From assembly GCA_019914995.1 (NCBI GenBank), contig CM034130.1, forward strand, positions 4,216,001 through 4,280,000: 64,000 bases of DNA. The letters run 5' to 3'. Shown one piece after another: positions 10,808 through 23,400 of the stretch. Positions within the stretch are counted from its first letter, which is position 1, and each line of letters begins with the position of its first letter. The notes under the pieces were generated by a model that searched no databases, was not told the DNA's origin, and was given only the letters and a program-made list of their open reading frames with translations. This DNA comes from Acanthochlamys bracteata (lineage: Eukaryota > Streptophyta > Magnoliopsida > Pandanales > Velloziaceae). The position numbers were made by a program, and so were the translations under genes.

Positions 10808-11716
10808 TGATGTGGCTAAAATTGCTAAAATCACCTAGGAAAACCTATGAATTCTATCATAGTTAATCCCATAATGCGCGGTTGTCATCTACCGTATTAG
10901 CAAATGCAAGTTCGATACACAGGGATTGAAGCTAAGTCTAATTCAAACCAATCTCACAAAATATGTAAATAGAATGATGATTGTTTATCAAGCTACAATT
11001 TTGTATGAAAATCAAAAGCAAATAATTAAATAATCAAACTAAAATTAGAATTCTAGAATGCACCACTAGTGTTCTTTGCTTGGATCCTTATACAGGTGTG
11101 AGTTTTATTATTGACTCTTGAAGATTTCGTACCTAATATCTCGGTCCAGAACTTAGATCAGATTCCAAATTTATAATTCTAGAATCACCTATTTCTAATT
11201 TAACACATTTGGTCCCATATAGACTTAAGCAAGAGATGTATTAAAAATTGTGAAATAAAAAATCATCAATTATATTAATTTTGGTCCAGAAAATATCAAT
11301 TGCGAAACAAGAGTTGAACCCTCTCTGACACTACCCTTATTTCTTTCCTCTAATCTCTAATTCTCTAGCGGGTCCATTTGGAATATTTCTACACATGCCT
11401 CTTTAATTGTATAATTGGTAAAATCAAGGAAATCACAAACATTTTTTATTTTTGTGTTCATTTTCTGAATCCCACGGGAGAGAAGAATGTTTGGCTTTGA
11501 TTCCATTATTTTCTAACTTGGGCTTTAGTCACTTGCATGGACTTGAAGGAAATCAACGCCCTAATGTTTCATCCTTTTCTTGGTTCATCTTCTTAGTTAT
11601 TTTCTTCAATCTTCATCTATCAATCACATAAAGAATATAATTCGCTTAGTTGCATAAAAATTAATATTTAATTGTAACAAAATGAACTAAAAATTTACAC
11701 AATTATACTATTATCA
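10808..11716 (-). mobile_element. 5' LTR of Athila/Tat-like Gypsy element
   Basis: Begins TGATGTGG next to the primer site and shares blocks with 4100-5490 and, inverted, with 28870-29463. A plausible outer end is ATTATCA at 11710-11716, giving terminal TGAT/ATCA, and is followed by CTGAC (11717-11721), the same 5-mer that precedes the LTR at 4100. If that end is right the LTR is 909 bp, shorter than its partner, so one of them has suffered a deletion or the end is misplaced. Confidence 0.5.
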
Positions 11717-11721
11717 CTGAC

Positions 11722-13264
11722 GGCATCCTTTGTTTAATATATTATTTTTAACTGTATTACTATGTATACAAGATGTAATTGGAACCTTACTCATGTGCAA
11801 AAATAATTTGAAAATAATAATTATAGATTGAAAACTTTTTTTCTTCCAAAAAGCATTTTTTGACCAAAACTTTCTAAAAATAAGCACATCTTGGTTTGAG
11901 ATGTTTGAGTCATTAGCTATATGACTAGACATTTTATGTTTAATTACTGATTAATTTGATTATTTAATTCATATTTAATATCTACTAAAATGAGAAATGG
12001 CATTAAAATTTTATCAGATATTTACATTCTCTATCTACTCAAGTTACCATTCTAAATAATCGCAGTTGTCTTAATTCTAATCTTATTTTGATATATTAGT
12101 AAGTGTAGCGAAGAGTAACAATTTGACTATATTTATTTAGAATGACAAAATGAGAGGCTTAAAAAAGACTTTATAGAAAGTGTTAAATCTCCTTTCTCAT
12201 TTATTGCATTGATTAATAATGTTAGATAAAAAGAAAAAGAACCAAATTAGTTGTTAAACACGAAAAAACTGAATCAGCTGTTAAACACAAAATCTATTTT
12301 CAAGAAATATATTTTATAAAATAAACATTCTATAACAATAACCCCTCTATGCCGGACATTTAACTTGCAACAAAAGGCTGTTTCAATTATACTGAATTCA
12401 TGAATGGACTTTCTAAGTACACACAGAATATCTCATTGCTCAAGTAAAAAACCACTTTCTCATTGTGAAAGCAAAGGTATCTTAGTACCTTCCCATTGTT
12501 TACAAATTACCAATTCAACACTCAACTTCAACATACTCTCCAAAAATACTTTCTTTAAACATCAATAACTGGAAGCTAGGGCGTCATCTATAAGAATCTT
12601 GCCTTCTAAAATTGTTGAGACTTGCACAAAGGTAATGTAGAAGCTAATCCAAGCCAGTTGTCATTGAGAGGTCATGAAATTATAGGGATTCCACAAAGTG
12701 CATGAACAAAAATAGAAGATGATGAAAAGCATATTCATATAGAAAATAAGTCAAATTAGGAAAATCAAGAATAAAACCAAATCATTTCCATGGAGCAGTG
12801 CATCATCTTTAGCGGATATACAAAACCCTTCTCAAAATGAAGAACCCTTGCTTTCTCCAAAGTGCACCATCATCTCTAAGCAGTGCACTATCATGGCATT
12901 AACATAGCAGCATCCTTAAATAATAACATGGAACATGTGGATACTTAGTTAGTCTGAGTACGGAATTTAACGTTGTTGTGGAAGAAGTTCTCCTGTCCTC
13001 CAGTTTTGCTATATATACATAAGAAGATGAGATACATAAATCAAACAAAAAAAAAAAAAAAAACCAAAATGAAGAATGCAGCTTCATAGGGCAAAAGTTT
13101 TACACAGTTTGGATTCAAAATAATGAGGAGCAATTGGAAATAAATGAACCAATTACTCTTAATTATTCTTATTGGTAATAAATTTATAAGAATAATGGAA
13201 AAAATTTTACTCCTCATTAATCTCTATTGGGAAGTAACTCCAATAAGGGTGTAACTAAAATGAC
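11722..13264. other. Unassigned AT-rich intergenic sequence
   Basis: No coding exon, repeat pair or TE domain is recognised. It includes a 17-18 nt poly(A) run near 13050. Short ORFs lack domains. Confidence 0.3.
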
Positions 13265-14523
13265 CCATCCATGGTAGAGCTAGCACAAACAGTTGCAGAG
13301 GGTGCAAGGCCTGACCTCAAGTTGTCTAATGGTTTCTTGCTGCACAATGGACGGCTCTGGGTGCCTGCAAATCAATCTCTACGAACATAGCTCTTATATG
13401 AAGCTCATAATTCTATAGAAGATGGGCACAGGAGATAATTTCGCACCTACAAACGATTGGCACAACAATTCTATTGGCCAGATATGTCCAAAGACGTTTG
13501 CAAGTATGTTAATGCATGTGCTATTTGTGCGAAAGCAAAAACATATTGCCTAAAGCTAGCCGGACTGTTGCAGCCTCTACCTATACCGGAAAAAGTGTGG
13601 GCAGTTAATCTATCGATTTTATAGAGGGTCTTCCCTCATCTGGAGGCAAGGATGTGATCCTTATTGTAGTAGATAGGCTCTCCAAGTATGCACACTTTTC
13701 TACTCTTAAACACTCCTATACTGCAGTAGAAGTAGCTCATATATTCACTAAGAAAATTATCCGTGTGCACGGCTGTCCGTAGACGATCGTCTCAGATCGT
13801 GATCCTACTTTTCTTAGCTCCTTCTAGAGGGAACTGAATCGTCTTCAGGGCACCTCCTTACATATGAGCACTGCATACCATCCACAAATGGATGGACAAT
13901 CCGAGGTCGTGAATAGGTGCCTCGATACATATATTAGATGCTTTGTTGGTGAGCATCCAAAAAAATGGTTCAATTGGCTGCATTAGACGGAGTATTCATA
14001 TAACACAAGTACCCAAACAGTCATAAAGATAACTCCTTTTGAAGCAGTGTACGGGTGCCTTCCTCCACCACTAGTGTCGTTCTCTACTATCTCTGCCCGC
14101 TCAGATGAGGTAGGAGCTCAGCTTAGAGAAAGTGATGCAATCATTAGGGAGCTTCGCATGCATCTTTTCATGGCTCAAAATCGTATGAAACAGCTTGTAG
14201 ACAAGCACAGAAGGGAGAAGCAATCTCAGCCAAGTGATTGTGTTTTTATTAGACTCCGTCCTCATAAACAGTCCTCTGTTGCAGAAAGAAGGAACTGCAA
14301 GCTTCGTCATCGCTATTCTGGATCCTTTATCGTCGTAAAAGTCATTGGACCAGCAACCTATAGAGTGGAATTGCCAGTGGGTTCTAGAATTGTCCCGGTG
14401 TTTTATGTTTCACAGCTCAAGGATGCCAATCAAATTCCACAAGGGATCGCTAGTCTACCTGGTTGCTTTGATGATCTGCCTATCCAAAGCATCGAGGACG
14501 ATGCAAATTGTCAAAGGAGGGGA
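13265..14523 (+). pseudogene. Chromovirus (Tekay/Del-like) integrase remnant
   Basis: The plus strand encodes the end of pol of a Ty3/Gypsy chromovirus: the integrase zinc region (FRTYKRLAQQFYWPDM, then CAICAKAK, about 13440-13550), the catalytic core (EGLPSSGGKDVILIVVDRLS about 13625-13685, TIVSDRDPTFLSS about 13780-13825, YHPQMDGQSEVVNRCL about 13880-13925), and a C-terminal open frame from 14047 with DCVFIRLRPHKQSS and RVELPVGSRIVPVFYVSQLK. At least four in-frame stops interrupt the core. The usual C-terminal chromodomain is not evident. Everything upstream (gag, protease, RT, RNase H and the 5' LTR) is absent, so this is a 5'-truncated copy that runs directly into its 3' LTR. The enzyme would have inserted the element's cDNA. 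Confidence 0.85.
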
Positions 14524-14524
14524 A

Positions 14525-15138
14525 TGATATGCATGGCAAGAATAGTGAACAAGTAAAGACTGCAGGAGTGGAACTGAGGAGCTACTTGGGATTGCTGGAC
14601 GCCCTCGCTGGAATCGAAAGTCGGTGACCAGCAATAGGGCATGTCCAGGGTGCCAGGAGTGAACTGGACTAGAGGAGCAGCACTGGAGTGCATTGGTAGG
14701 GGCTAATATACTTTCTCCAAAATAGGTACCTGGGTGTACTTGAAATGCATCCGGACGCCCCTGCTTTGCAACCAGGTTACGTTTTTGTTGCCAAATTAGA
14801 ATTTTAGTTTGTATTCAATTCTTTAAGTTGTTTTCCATTCAATTTAGATCCACTAGGAACTCCTAGAGTTTGTATTTGAATTCAGTTAAATTATTTTTCA
14901 TTCAGTTTAGGTCCACTAAGGATTCCTAAAATTTGTATTTGAATTCAGTTATATTCAAGAGATAATCTTTTAATTTATTATAACTACCTCTTATTATAAA
15001 TAATAGATAGTATAACCTAAAGAGGTATGCACAGTCGACTTTAATCTAGTCTCTAGTTTTAGTTCTAGTTAGATATCTTAGACGTCAATAAGGTATATCA
15101 TTCTTGTTCATTCGTTAACGAACACTGCAGAATCACAT
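14525..15138 (+). mobile_element. 3' LTR of the truncated chromovirus
   Basis: A purine tract AAAGGAGGGGA (14513-14523) closes pol and the LTR begins TGATATGCATGG. A TATA element (TTATAAATAATA, about 14994) lies in its last third. The end is at AACACTGCA (15129) or GAATCACA (15138), both in CA. The host gene's start codon is about 105-115 bp further on, so this LTR occupies the position of the URT1 proximal promoter. Confidence 0.65.
14808..14960 (+). repeat. Tandem ~62-bp repeat inside the LTR
   Basis: Two and a half diverged copies of a unit running from TTTGTATTTGAATTCAGTT through TTTAGGTCCACTAAGGA to TCCTA. Such U3 repeats are common in LTRs and often hold transcription factor sites, but no factor can be named. 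Confidence 0.65.
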
Positions 15139-15242
15139 CGTCATCTTTCTTTCCCGATACAAAAATAAACAACAAAAAATAAAAAAAGGTTGTAGTGAAA
15201 TATCTACCTATCTAATCGTGTTCCGCCACCGCGGTGACTACG

Positions 15243-18200
15243 ATGTCCGGCGGCGGAAACGAATCTCCCATCGACGGCGGCGCTTTCTTGCTTCATCTCC
15301 TCCGGAACCCTCCTCGTCCTTCTCTTGACCTCGGTCCTCATCAACCGCCGCCACAATCGCAATCGCAACCATTACTTCGTGACCCTGCCTTCGTCCATGG
15401 AGTTGGTCCCAATTTCCCCTATTCTCAGCACGAATTCCTTAACCACAATAACAGTAGCATCAACAACTCTCCTGCGCCGCCGCGCGGATTTCTTCACCAG
15501 CATCATTGTGGGCCACCGGGTTTTCCACCACGGGGGCCTCATCAGTTCTCTCCACCAACTGCCGATTTCCGTCCGCTGGAGTTCAATTCCACTGATCGCA
15601 GCAGGAATTCCGATCACATACGAGGAGGCATCGACAGTAGAGAGGAGAGGGTGGCTGTTGTCACGCGGCGGCAGAAAAATCGATACCAGCATGATGAGAT
15701 TGCAGGAGGGCTACATCTTGTGAGGCAGCATAGTAATCAGTACTATCAGAATGAGATTACAGGGGCAACAGCCCTGAGGCAACAGAACAACCATCATAGC
15801 TACAACAATGGTAAGTGGCGAGCAAGTTTGCTGCAGCAGAAGCCAGTCGAGCAAAAGCACTATTACCATAATGAGGAAGTTGAAGGAGGTGGGCGTTCTG
15901 TAGACAGGAAATACAGGCTGGTCAAACCGGTGAATCAAACAGATAATATGGTGATTAGGCAATCTCAGGACTCAGGTGATCGGAGGTTGGAGGTGGTGGA
16001 AGGAAATAGGAGAATGGATGTACATAGGGCTACCATTGTAAGTGGCAGCAGCCATCGTGGAATGATCAAGCAATTGGAAGACTCGGTGGGCGAGCTGCAA
16101 GATAATATTGCTGGGGAAGGGAAAGAGGATGACTTGGCTTGCAAGCTAATGCAGTCTTTGGTTGTTGGGAATGTGTCTGGAGATAATAATAGCGTTCTTG
16201 CAGTGAGAAAGGTCAATACTTCAAGGAGTAAGGTAATCATCTCATAATCTCAGAAGAAACCCGCATTTTCATCCATATTGATGTGAGCACTTTGCAGATG
16301 ATTATGTTTGCTTCCTTAAGCTAGACCAATGCATGACAGTCAATTTATAAGTTGATAGATATAGTTTGATGATTGGGAAAGTTAAGGAGAACTTTGGATG
16401 AAACTCTGTGTATTCTATGTATTAGGATTAGGAAGATAGAGGAAACGACTTAAATAGTGCATACGTTCGGGCAAATTTTGATGGAGCTGTTTCATAAAAA
16501 CTAGTGTGGTTCCCTTCAGTTTGGTTTCTGTTTTAGGAAAAGTCTTCAAATTTGGGAAGTGATAGTTTTCCAATATTTTGGGAAAAATTATCCCGCATAA
16601 TACATGTTATTGTTCACACGTTGAGTGCTGTAAGATGACATATCATGAACCAATGAAGAGCTTCTCCAAATGTAGGATCATTCTGTGGAAATGTAAATAT
16701 GATATGCTCTCTCTGAGTTGGACAAGTGTGAAGACCTTAATAAGTTCACTTTACACTACTTCATAGTTTCTTATTTTCGCAATTTGCATTTTCAGGAAGT
16801 CAGGATTGACGTTTTGAGAGGGCACAATATATCTAGCCAGCGAGTGAGACTTCGGAAGCGGTTAACTCAATGCCCCCGTGATATTGATGCTTTAACACCT
16901 TCTTTGCTTTCACTCTATGAATCTTTAAAGCCTGCTAAAGAAGAAATAGCAAAGCAAAAGCAGCTGATACAAACTTTGGTGAAGCTGGTCAACAAAGAAT
17001 GGTCCAGGGCGGAGCTACACATTTATGGATCATGTGCTAATTCATTTGGGTTCTCAAATAGCGATATAGATGTTTGCCTTTCCATTGATTCCCAAGACAT
17101 GAGCAAATCAGATATTTTGCTTAGATTGGCGGATATATTACAGGCTGACAATTTGCAGAATGTGCAGGTATAATTTGTCTCATCCAGTTTTAGATATTGG
17201 ATTTATAGTAAGTTTGATGTAGCAAACATCTTTTCTAGTTTCACATATGAACTACTTTACGTTGTTTTGTGTTACATTTCGAAACTAAAATTTATTATCT
17301 TATATGAATTTAAATTCATTTGATTCATTACTTTGCTGGTGTCATCTATGCATACTACAATATTCTGAGAGGTTTTCTATGCACAAAAGAACAAGCTGGA
17401 AGAATATACCATCATAAGCTTGCTAGAAAGCAAGTAAGGTACTCTATTGCTTCTGCAACACATGAGATGTGGAACGGCAACATTGCAAGTTGATTGCTTA
17501 TAGTTACAGAATTTCACAATCTAGCTTGATGTATTACCATGCTTTAGACATCACTAGGCTCGTTGCGTTTATGTTGGAAGGATCGGGATGTGGTTGCTTC
17601 GTTAATATCTCTCCTTTTTATTTATGGAACTCCATGTGACATTAATTATATTGTTTTGGAATAACTATGAATCAATTGCCTATACATGTGGAGGACTTTT
17701 GGTTTGGGAGCTTTGTCTTTACTTAGAGCTAGTTGGTTATTGCAGGCATTAACTCATGCTAGGGTTCCAATAGTGAAGCTCATGGATGCAGCTACTGGAG
17801 TTTCTTGTGACATTTGCATTAATAATTTGTTAGCAGTTGTTAATACAAAATTACTGAGAGACTATGCACAAATAGACGACAGATTACAGCAACTGGCCTT
17901 TATAGTCAAACATTGGGCCAAGTCACGTGGAGTCAATGAAACTTACCGAGGGACACTTTCTAGTTATGCGTAAGTACAATTTGCTTATATTTCGTAGAGA
18001 AGCAGACTTGATTTTTTGGGCAATTTAATTTATTTTGTACTTAGCAGGTATGTTATTATGTGCATTCACTTCCTACAACAGCGGCAACCTGCTATTCTTC
18101 CATGTTTACAGGTCCAATATCGTTACGCTTTATCTTTTGTTCTTTTGTTTCCTCCCTGCAGAGAAATACATTCTGGTGGTTCTGTAACACAGGTTCCTTT

Positions 18201-20362
18201 ATTTTTATTTTGTTTTATAGCAGTATGCATGCTGAATGACCATATTATTATATTACCACAAATAAACTGCTTGCATTCATTAAATTTAAAAATGAGAGTG
18301 TAGGATTTCTTTATCTATTTGTTTGTTTATATTTGCACAAATGATTTGGTAACTTAGAAGTTATGTTTATAAGGAAACTAAATTTGCTTTGAGTTTAAGT
18401 TTACTACATAAATTATATTTCCTTTGAGCTAATATTGATTTTCTAATAACATGCCTCGTCAAAGTTTGTCCAGAAATATTAACTCTGTTGCAATTAATAG
18501 TACTTGATTATAAACTGCTTTACTAGAATTCCTCGATTGCTTGGATAGAATACTGTAGCATGTAACGATTATGACTTTGTGGGTTCTACTGCGTGATCAT
18601 GCATTACAATTTTACTCTTTATGACCAGGCAGTAACTGGTAGTTAGGTAATTCTTTATCTCAGCAAAGTTAACATTCCGGGCCAGAAGTTTCTGTTGCAT
18701 TCTAATATTAAGCAACTTCCTTACTTATACGTTCCTTGTAAGGCCTATGTTATAGCTTTTACTTGCCAAATGTGATAGCTTTTACTTGCATTCCTATCCT
18801 GTATTTACTAAGTACTTGTTGATGATAGCCTTTCTTAGTGCAGGAATCTTATGCTCAATCGTCACACCTGCTTGCGTTGATGTAAAATATCAGTCAGCTT
18901 AATATGTCATCACTGCACATCTATCTTTTCTCTTTGATTTAATGCCGTAGTAACCATTTGTGAGTCTCCATGCTGCTTAAAAAGTAATTTTTTTGCATGT
19001 CTATCTTTGTTTAAAATTCTAGATTCATATTTAATTTAATAATAATTTTACTTTTTGTGAACTCTTTCATACTGGAACTAAATCTCTGTTGTTGTCTGCA
19101 TAGGAGCCTTAACCTTTTAGTTCCCTTCTGTATTTTAGAAACATGTGATTCACGAGATTTTCTATCATTATTACTAATTATGATCTACCTTTTTTACTTC
19201 ATTGTAAGTTTCGTTTGTAATTTTTAGGCTTGCTTCATCTAACCAGTGCTACTTATTTATTATAGCAAATGAAACCTACTTATGTTGTAACTGTTGAGGA
19301 TACGGAGTGCGCATTTTTTGATCAAGTAGAAAAGCTTCACAACTTTGGTGCTCAGAATAAGGAAAGCATTGGTCAGTTGTTATGGGCATTCTTTCACTAC
19401 TGGGCATATGATCATGATTATGCAAACAATGTTATTTCTATCCGAACAGGACGCATGCTGAGGTAATACTTTTCTGACTCAATCTCGCTTTATATGTATC
19501 CGATACTAATTATTATTACTTATCTGTTTGTCTACGGGATTGCTAAGAACTTTCTGCCGCTATTAAGAATTATTAGTAAAAAATATACTGACAAAATTTT
19601 AACTCATTAGGAATATGAATGAATATCTATCGAGCTCTTGATCAAATGATATAAATAATAAAATCTGATAAAGATGTTTTTTTTTTCTTTTCTATGTCAT
19701 TTTTATCAAGAGATTTGATGAAAATAGGTCCGATTGAGTTAAAATTTTGTTACTATATTTATAGCTCATAGTTCATATCTAACGATGGAGATTTTATTTG
19801 AAATTTTACGCACCTTTTTTAAAGTGCTCCTAAGGATGAAGAACCCTTGTATATATATATATATATATTTGGCTCTGATGCACATGTAAAGAATAAGGAT
19901 ATTTTGCGAAAGATTGTGTGGTCAACTATCCATCGAGTATTAGAGATATATACTTTCAAAAGCTCTCCATCATCACTAATATTATTGCATAGTTATGAAT
20001 TATTTTGGCTTGGTGAATGCATGATAACTAAAAGAGCTGCTATTTTGGCCTTAGCCTGTTGTTTTTTGCATGTACAATAGCTCTTTTCTAATCAGTCTAT
20101 TTGTAACAGTAAACAATTGAAGGATTGGACGAGACGAGTTGGCAATGATCGGCATCTAATATGCATAGAAGATCCTTTTGAGACATCACATGATCTCGGT
20201 CGTGTGGTTGACAAGTACAGTATAAGAATCCTGAGAGAAGAATTTGAGCGAGCTGCTGACATATTACAATATGATCCAAATCCCTGTGTTACACTTTTTG
20301 AGCCTTATGTACCAACCTCTACCATGAATCCAGACCACGAAGACATGGATCTGTTGAAATAG
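15243..20362 (+). CDS. URT1: Terminal RNA uridylyltransferase URT1
   Basis: Six exons: 15243-16232, 16796-17167, 17746-17969, 18048-18111, 19266-19462, 20110-20362; all introns GT..AG and in phase, 699 residues (Arabidopsis URT1 is about 764). The start is the ATG at 15243 after a T/A-rich leader. Residues 1-330 are a disordered Gln/Asn/Pro-rich region with [13 protein letters not shown] (12-24), like the conserved M1 motif that in Arabidopsis contacts DCP5, and PPGF (91-94). The nucleotidyltransferase core has [16 protein letters not shown] (407-422; Asp420, Asp422) and the third carboxylate in VSCDI (Asp476). The PAP-associated part has [12 protein letters not shown] and [13 protein letters not shown], whose His643 matches the UTP-selecting His of Cid1-type enzymes. 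Known URT1 adds uridines to deadenylated mRNAs in the cytoplasm, limiting 3' trimming and favouring decapping. All key residues are present, so it is probably functional. Confidence 0.93.
19850..19868. repeat. (TA)n microsatellite in URT1 intron 5
   Basis: About ten TA units in the intron between exons 5 and 6 of the uridylyltransferase gene. Likely length-polymorphic; no effect on splicing can be inferred. Confidence 0.9.
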
Positions 20363-21203
20363 ATTTGATCAGTCCAAATAATGCAATTTATGGTTGTAAT
20401 TGTTAATGTTTTAGGTGTTTTAGGGAAAGCACAGCATCACATTGCTTCCCGTACATAGGATGTGTAATTATGTTGGACAATATATTTGCTCTATGATTAA
20501 TGTGATGGGCCACTGAGTTTTGTTTCAACGTCTCCATTTAGTGGTCTTTCGATACGAATAATTTTCAGCTGACATCATCACTCGGCTAATTGTTCAAACT
20601 TTTGCGCTGCTTTGAATAAATTTTATGCAACCTCTTTGGTGCTGTGGTATATTATTGACAGACATGCATGGCAACTACGTATGCAAAAATGTTGACATCA
20701 ATTGGTAATGCGTGCACTGGATTTTCGCCGGCAATTTATCAACAATTTTAAGAAGTTTTTGTAGCTCGCATGTGATAGCATTTAACAATAAGATCTTAAT
20801 GTGTGTAACTAGATTAGAAATCAATTCTCCACATCAGCAACTTCCAGAATCACTTTTAAGTTACTATTGAAAGATTGGTTTCTCACCCCAATTTTGAAGA
20901 GTGCTACGTCAAGTTGATGGAAGAGAAATCAATTGCACACTCTGTTAAATCAACGTATTCTTATTAGAATATTTTTTGGTTATGTAAAAATATGTTACGA
21001 GACATAGCATTCGGACATAGGAGTGCCCTTAAAACATTTTTGTTATTATATCCTGTAGTGTTTATCAATGATACTGAAATGATATTTACAAAAATATAAA
21101 ATCATAAATTTGTCACATAGCATTAGAGCAAGCTGGGTTGAATCGGCTAAAAATTTAGGTTAAATTTAATTTTATTATACACTTTATTCAGCGCTTTCAT
21201 AGT
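20363..21203 (+). other. URT1 3' UTR and intergenic DNA
   Basis: The first ~150 bp after the stop are T- and A-rich with TGTAAT/TTGTAA motifs fitting a plant 3' UTR. No further gene is seen. Confidence 0.4.
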
Positions 21204-21340
21204 CCGCTTTATTTTAGGATAAGTAGCTCGCTTTATTTCATGACAGATAACTCGTTTCGTTTAAAGACAGTTGTTTGCTTCATTATAGAACAAGTAGTCC
21301 ATTTTATTTATGACAGTTAGCACACTTCATTCAAATTCAT
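21204..21340. repeat. Degenerate ~24-bp minisatellite
   Basis: Five to six diverged copies of a unit close to CTCGCTTTATTTAGGACAAGTAG follow one another (for example CCGCTTTATTTTAGGATAAG, CTCGCTTTATTTCATGACAG, TTTGCTTCATTATAGAACAAG). It lies in non-coding DNA and has no open frame through it. Confidence 0.7.
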
Positions 21341-22829
21341 TAAAGGGCAAGGAGCCCGCATCAATTCACTTAACAAAAAAAAAAAAAAACGCTTTAATAG
21401 AGGGCAGATGTTAAGAATGATTTAGTCCAATTGATTTTAAAAAAAATTATAAGTTCGTCACAGTTATATTTACAAATTTGTTATATTTTCAGTCATATAT
21501 CACCATATAAATATATGACTTCAATTGTTTCTTCAAAATAGACTTTATAATAAATAACTTTTAATCCCACTTGAGTTTAGAGCATGTTTTAATTTCATGG
21601 TAGTGAGTTTCACGAATTAAGTTCCATAAAAGTGAATTTTTTTGGAGTAGTTGAGACAAATTGAAACATATAAAGCTACTAAATTATTACGAAAAAATTA
21701 AGTTCTATGAAAATGAATCACGCCATTAATATTTATTAATCAAATTTCACTTACACTAATAGTAATATCAAGATTCTAACCTACTTTTGTGAAAGGTTCT
21801 TACTATTATGGATCTATAAGATTAGTATAATAAAGTTAATTTGTATCACTAGAGTTAATACATAAATTCAGAATTATTGGATTTTGTTCTTTAAAAATTG
21901 ATGTAGTCGCTTGACGTCTTAGGTAATATTAGTTTCTTGATTGAAATTTCTTTTTCCTTGACCAATTCTACTTTTGTTATGAATTAATTGTGCACCGTGA
22001 TGTTCTTAAATATTAAAAGGTATATGGTAAGAACGAGTTTCTTTTGTTTTCTTATATGGATCAAGCATTTGAATTAGATATTACACAAAATTTTCAGAAA
22101 CAATAAAATACAGTGTTCTTCCGATATCTAATACTTTCACTATTGATACTTATATAAATTTATCAAATTAGATAGTAGTTCTTTACATCATTACAAAATT
22201 TTTTTGTCTGAAACTAATAAATAAATATTGACTTTAATCAATAGAACAAGTAGAAATTAAACTTTAGGGCTGAAGTATAGCAGTAATACTGCAAATATCA
22301 TCTTGTTGAACATACGAAAATTAGGTTTTTCAAATTTCAGATGGCTTTACTACCAGAAGGCATCAGTAATTATTGCACCATAAGATATTACCTTTACCGT
22401 TGGTATGTTTGTACAATTCTTGCTTCTTATTCAATTGACTTATGTTGTATCTATTGAGTATTGATAAGGATTACACCACTCCATCAGGAAATGGATAGCC
22501 ATGCATGCTTGTGAATTTTTTTCCAAGTTGTATGCACTTGCATACTGACGGTTGTGTGGGTAAGTGTAACACTAGTATTGTACAGTTGCTTATATGATGC
22601 AATAGGCTCGCTGGAAGGTTTTCATGCATACATAGATAGGCGGTGCTCTTATTCTCTTGGTTTAGGTTTTGGCACATACCACTTGTTTGGCGCTTCTAAG
22701 TCTATGATTCTTCTATGCCATATGGATTTTTTATTGTACTTGTCAGCATGGGTAAGACAAACTGTAGGAAGAAGATTTAGTCCTTAACTAATTTGCTTAA
22801 GAATAAACTAGATAAATAAGGTGTCCATG
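21341..22829. other. Unassigned AT-rich intergenic sequence
   Basis: Nothing coding is recognised. A poly(A) run follows 21375 and possible short inverted blocks near 21590-21830 suggest a decayed MITE, without clear ends. Confidence 0.3.
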
Positions 22830-23400
22830 TATGCTCACAGTAGTATTGTCATGAATCATCCGGACGTATATCCTCAAGATATTGCCATGGATATGGACCA
22901 TCAGGATCTGGCCACCGGAGGTGAACTTCGCCGGAGTCGGCGGTGCCAGAACCAAAATTATCGCCGGCATGTCGGTCTTGTCCAGGCTGCGGGCCTAGCA
23001 GACAGAACTTGGTTGCGCATCTGCACCCAGGCGCAACCAGGCCACTGGGCGCCATTCCTTAGAGCCAAAAATGACCGGGTCACCATTCAAAAGGTAAAAG
23101 GTGACCTGTGTGCAAATAAGTTACCCGGGAAGGCACCCGGGTAACATGGCAAGTTAGCTCTTAAGTTTAAATTGGAATTATTCGTCTTTTGGTTAGTTTT
23201 TGAATCTCTTCCTTAGTTTAGAGAGTTGTTATTCAAGTGGAATTCTCCTTATTTTGGGAAGTTCTTATTATAAATAGACGAATGTCCCTAGTAGAGAGGC
23301 ATGAAAAATCAATAAAATTGTTTCTTTTATTTTCTTCTTAGATTTAGTGTTACAAGCAACTGCAAGGAGCCTTCTTATGGCAGCCAATTAGAATAGAAAT
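22830..23400 (+). mobile_element. LTR-like sequence, probably solitary
   Basis: The segment contains a C/G-rich part with paired ACCCGGG blocks (23121-23145), then an AT-rich part, a TATA box (TTATTATAAATAGACG near 23265) and CAATAAAATTGTTTCTTTTA downstream, an order like that of U3-R in the chromovirus LTR at 14525. The open frame 22821-23144 has no domain and is most likely fortuitous. Neither end nor a partner LTR could be fixed. Confidence 0.35.

Noticed and set aside
15372-16240. Long minus-strand and alternate-frame ORFs over URT1 exon 1
   Set aside because: They overlap a verified exon in the other strand or frame, and their composition is typical of shadows of GC-richer coding sequence.
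18160-18192. Possible extra URT1 exon between CTGCAG and a GT donor
   Set aside because: Exon 4 ends in phase with exon 5 at 19266, and the protein across that junction (PCLQ/QMKPTY) matches the family without an insertion.
18016-18303. 95-codon ORF covering URT1 exon 4
   Set aside because: It reads exon 4 plus intron; the family sequence requires splicing at 18111.
22821-23144. 107-codon ORF as a gene
   Set aside because: No domain, and it lies in GC-richer sequence that looks like LTR; the opposite strand is also open.
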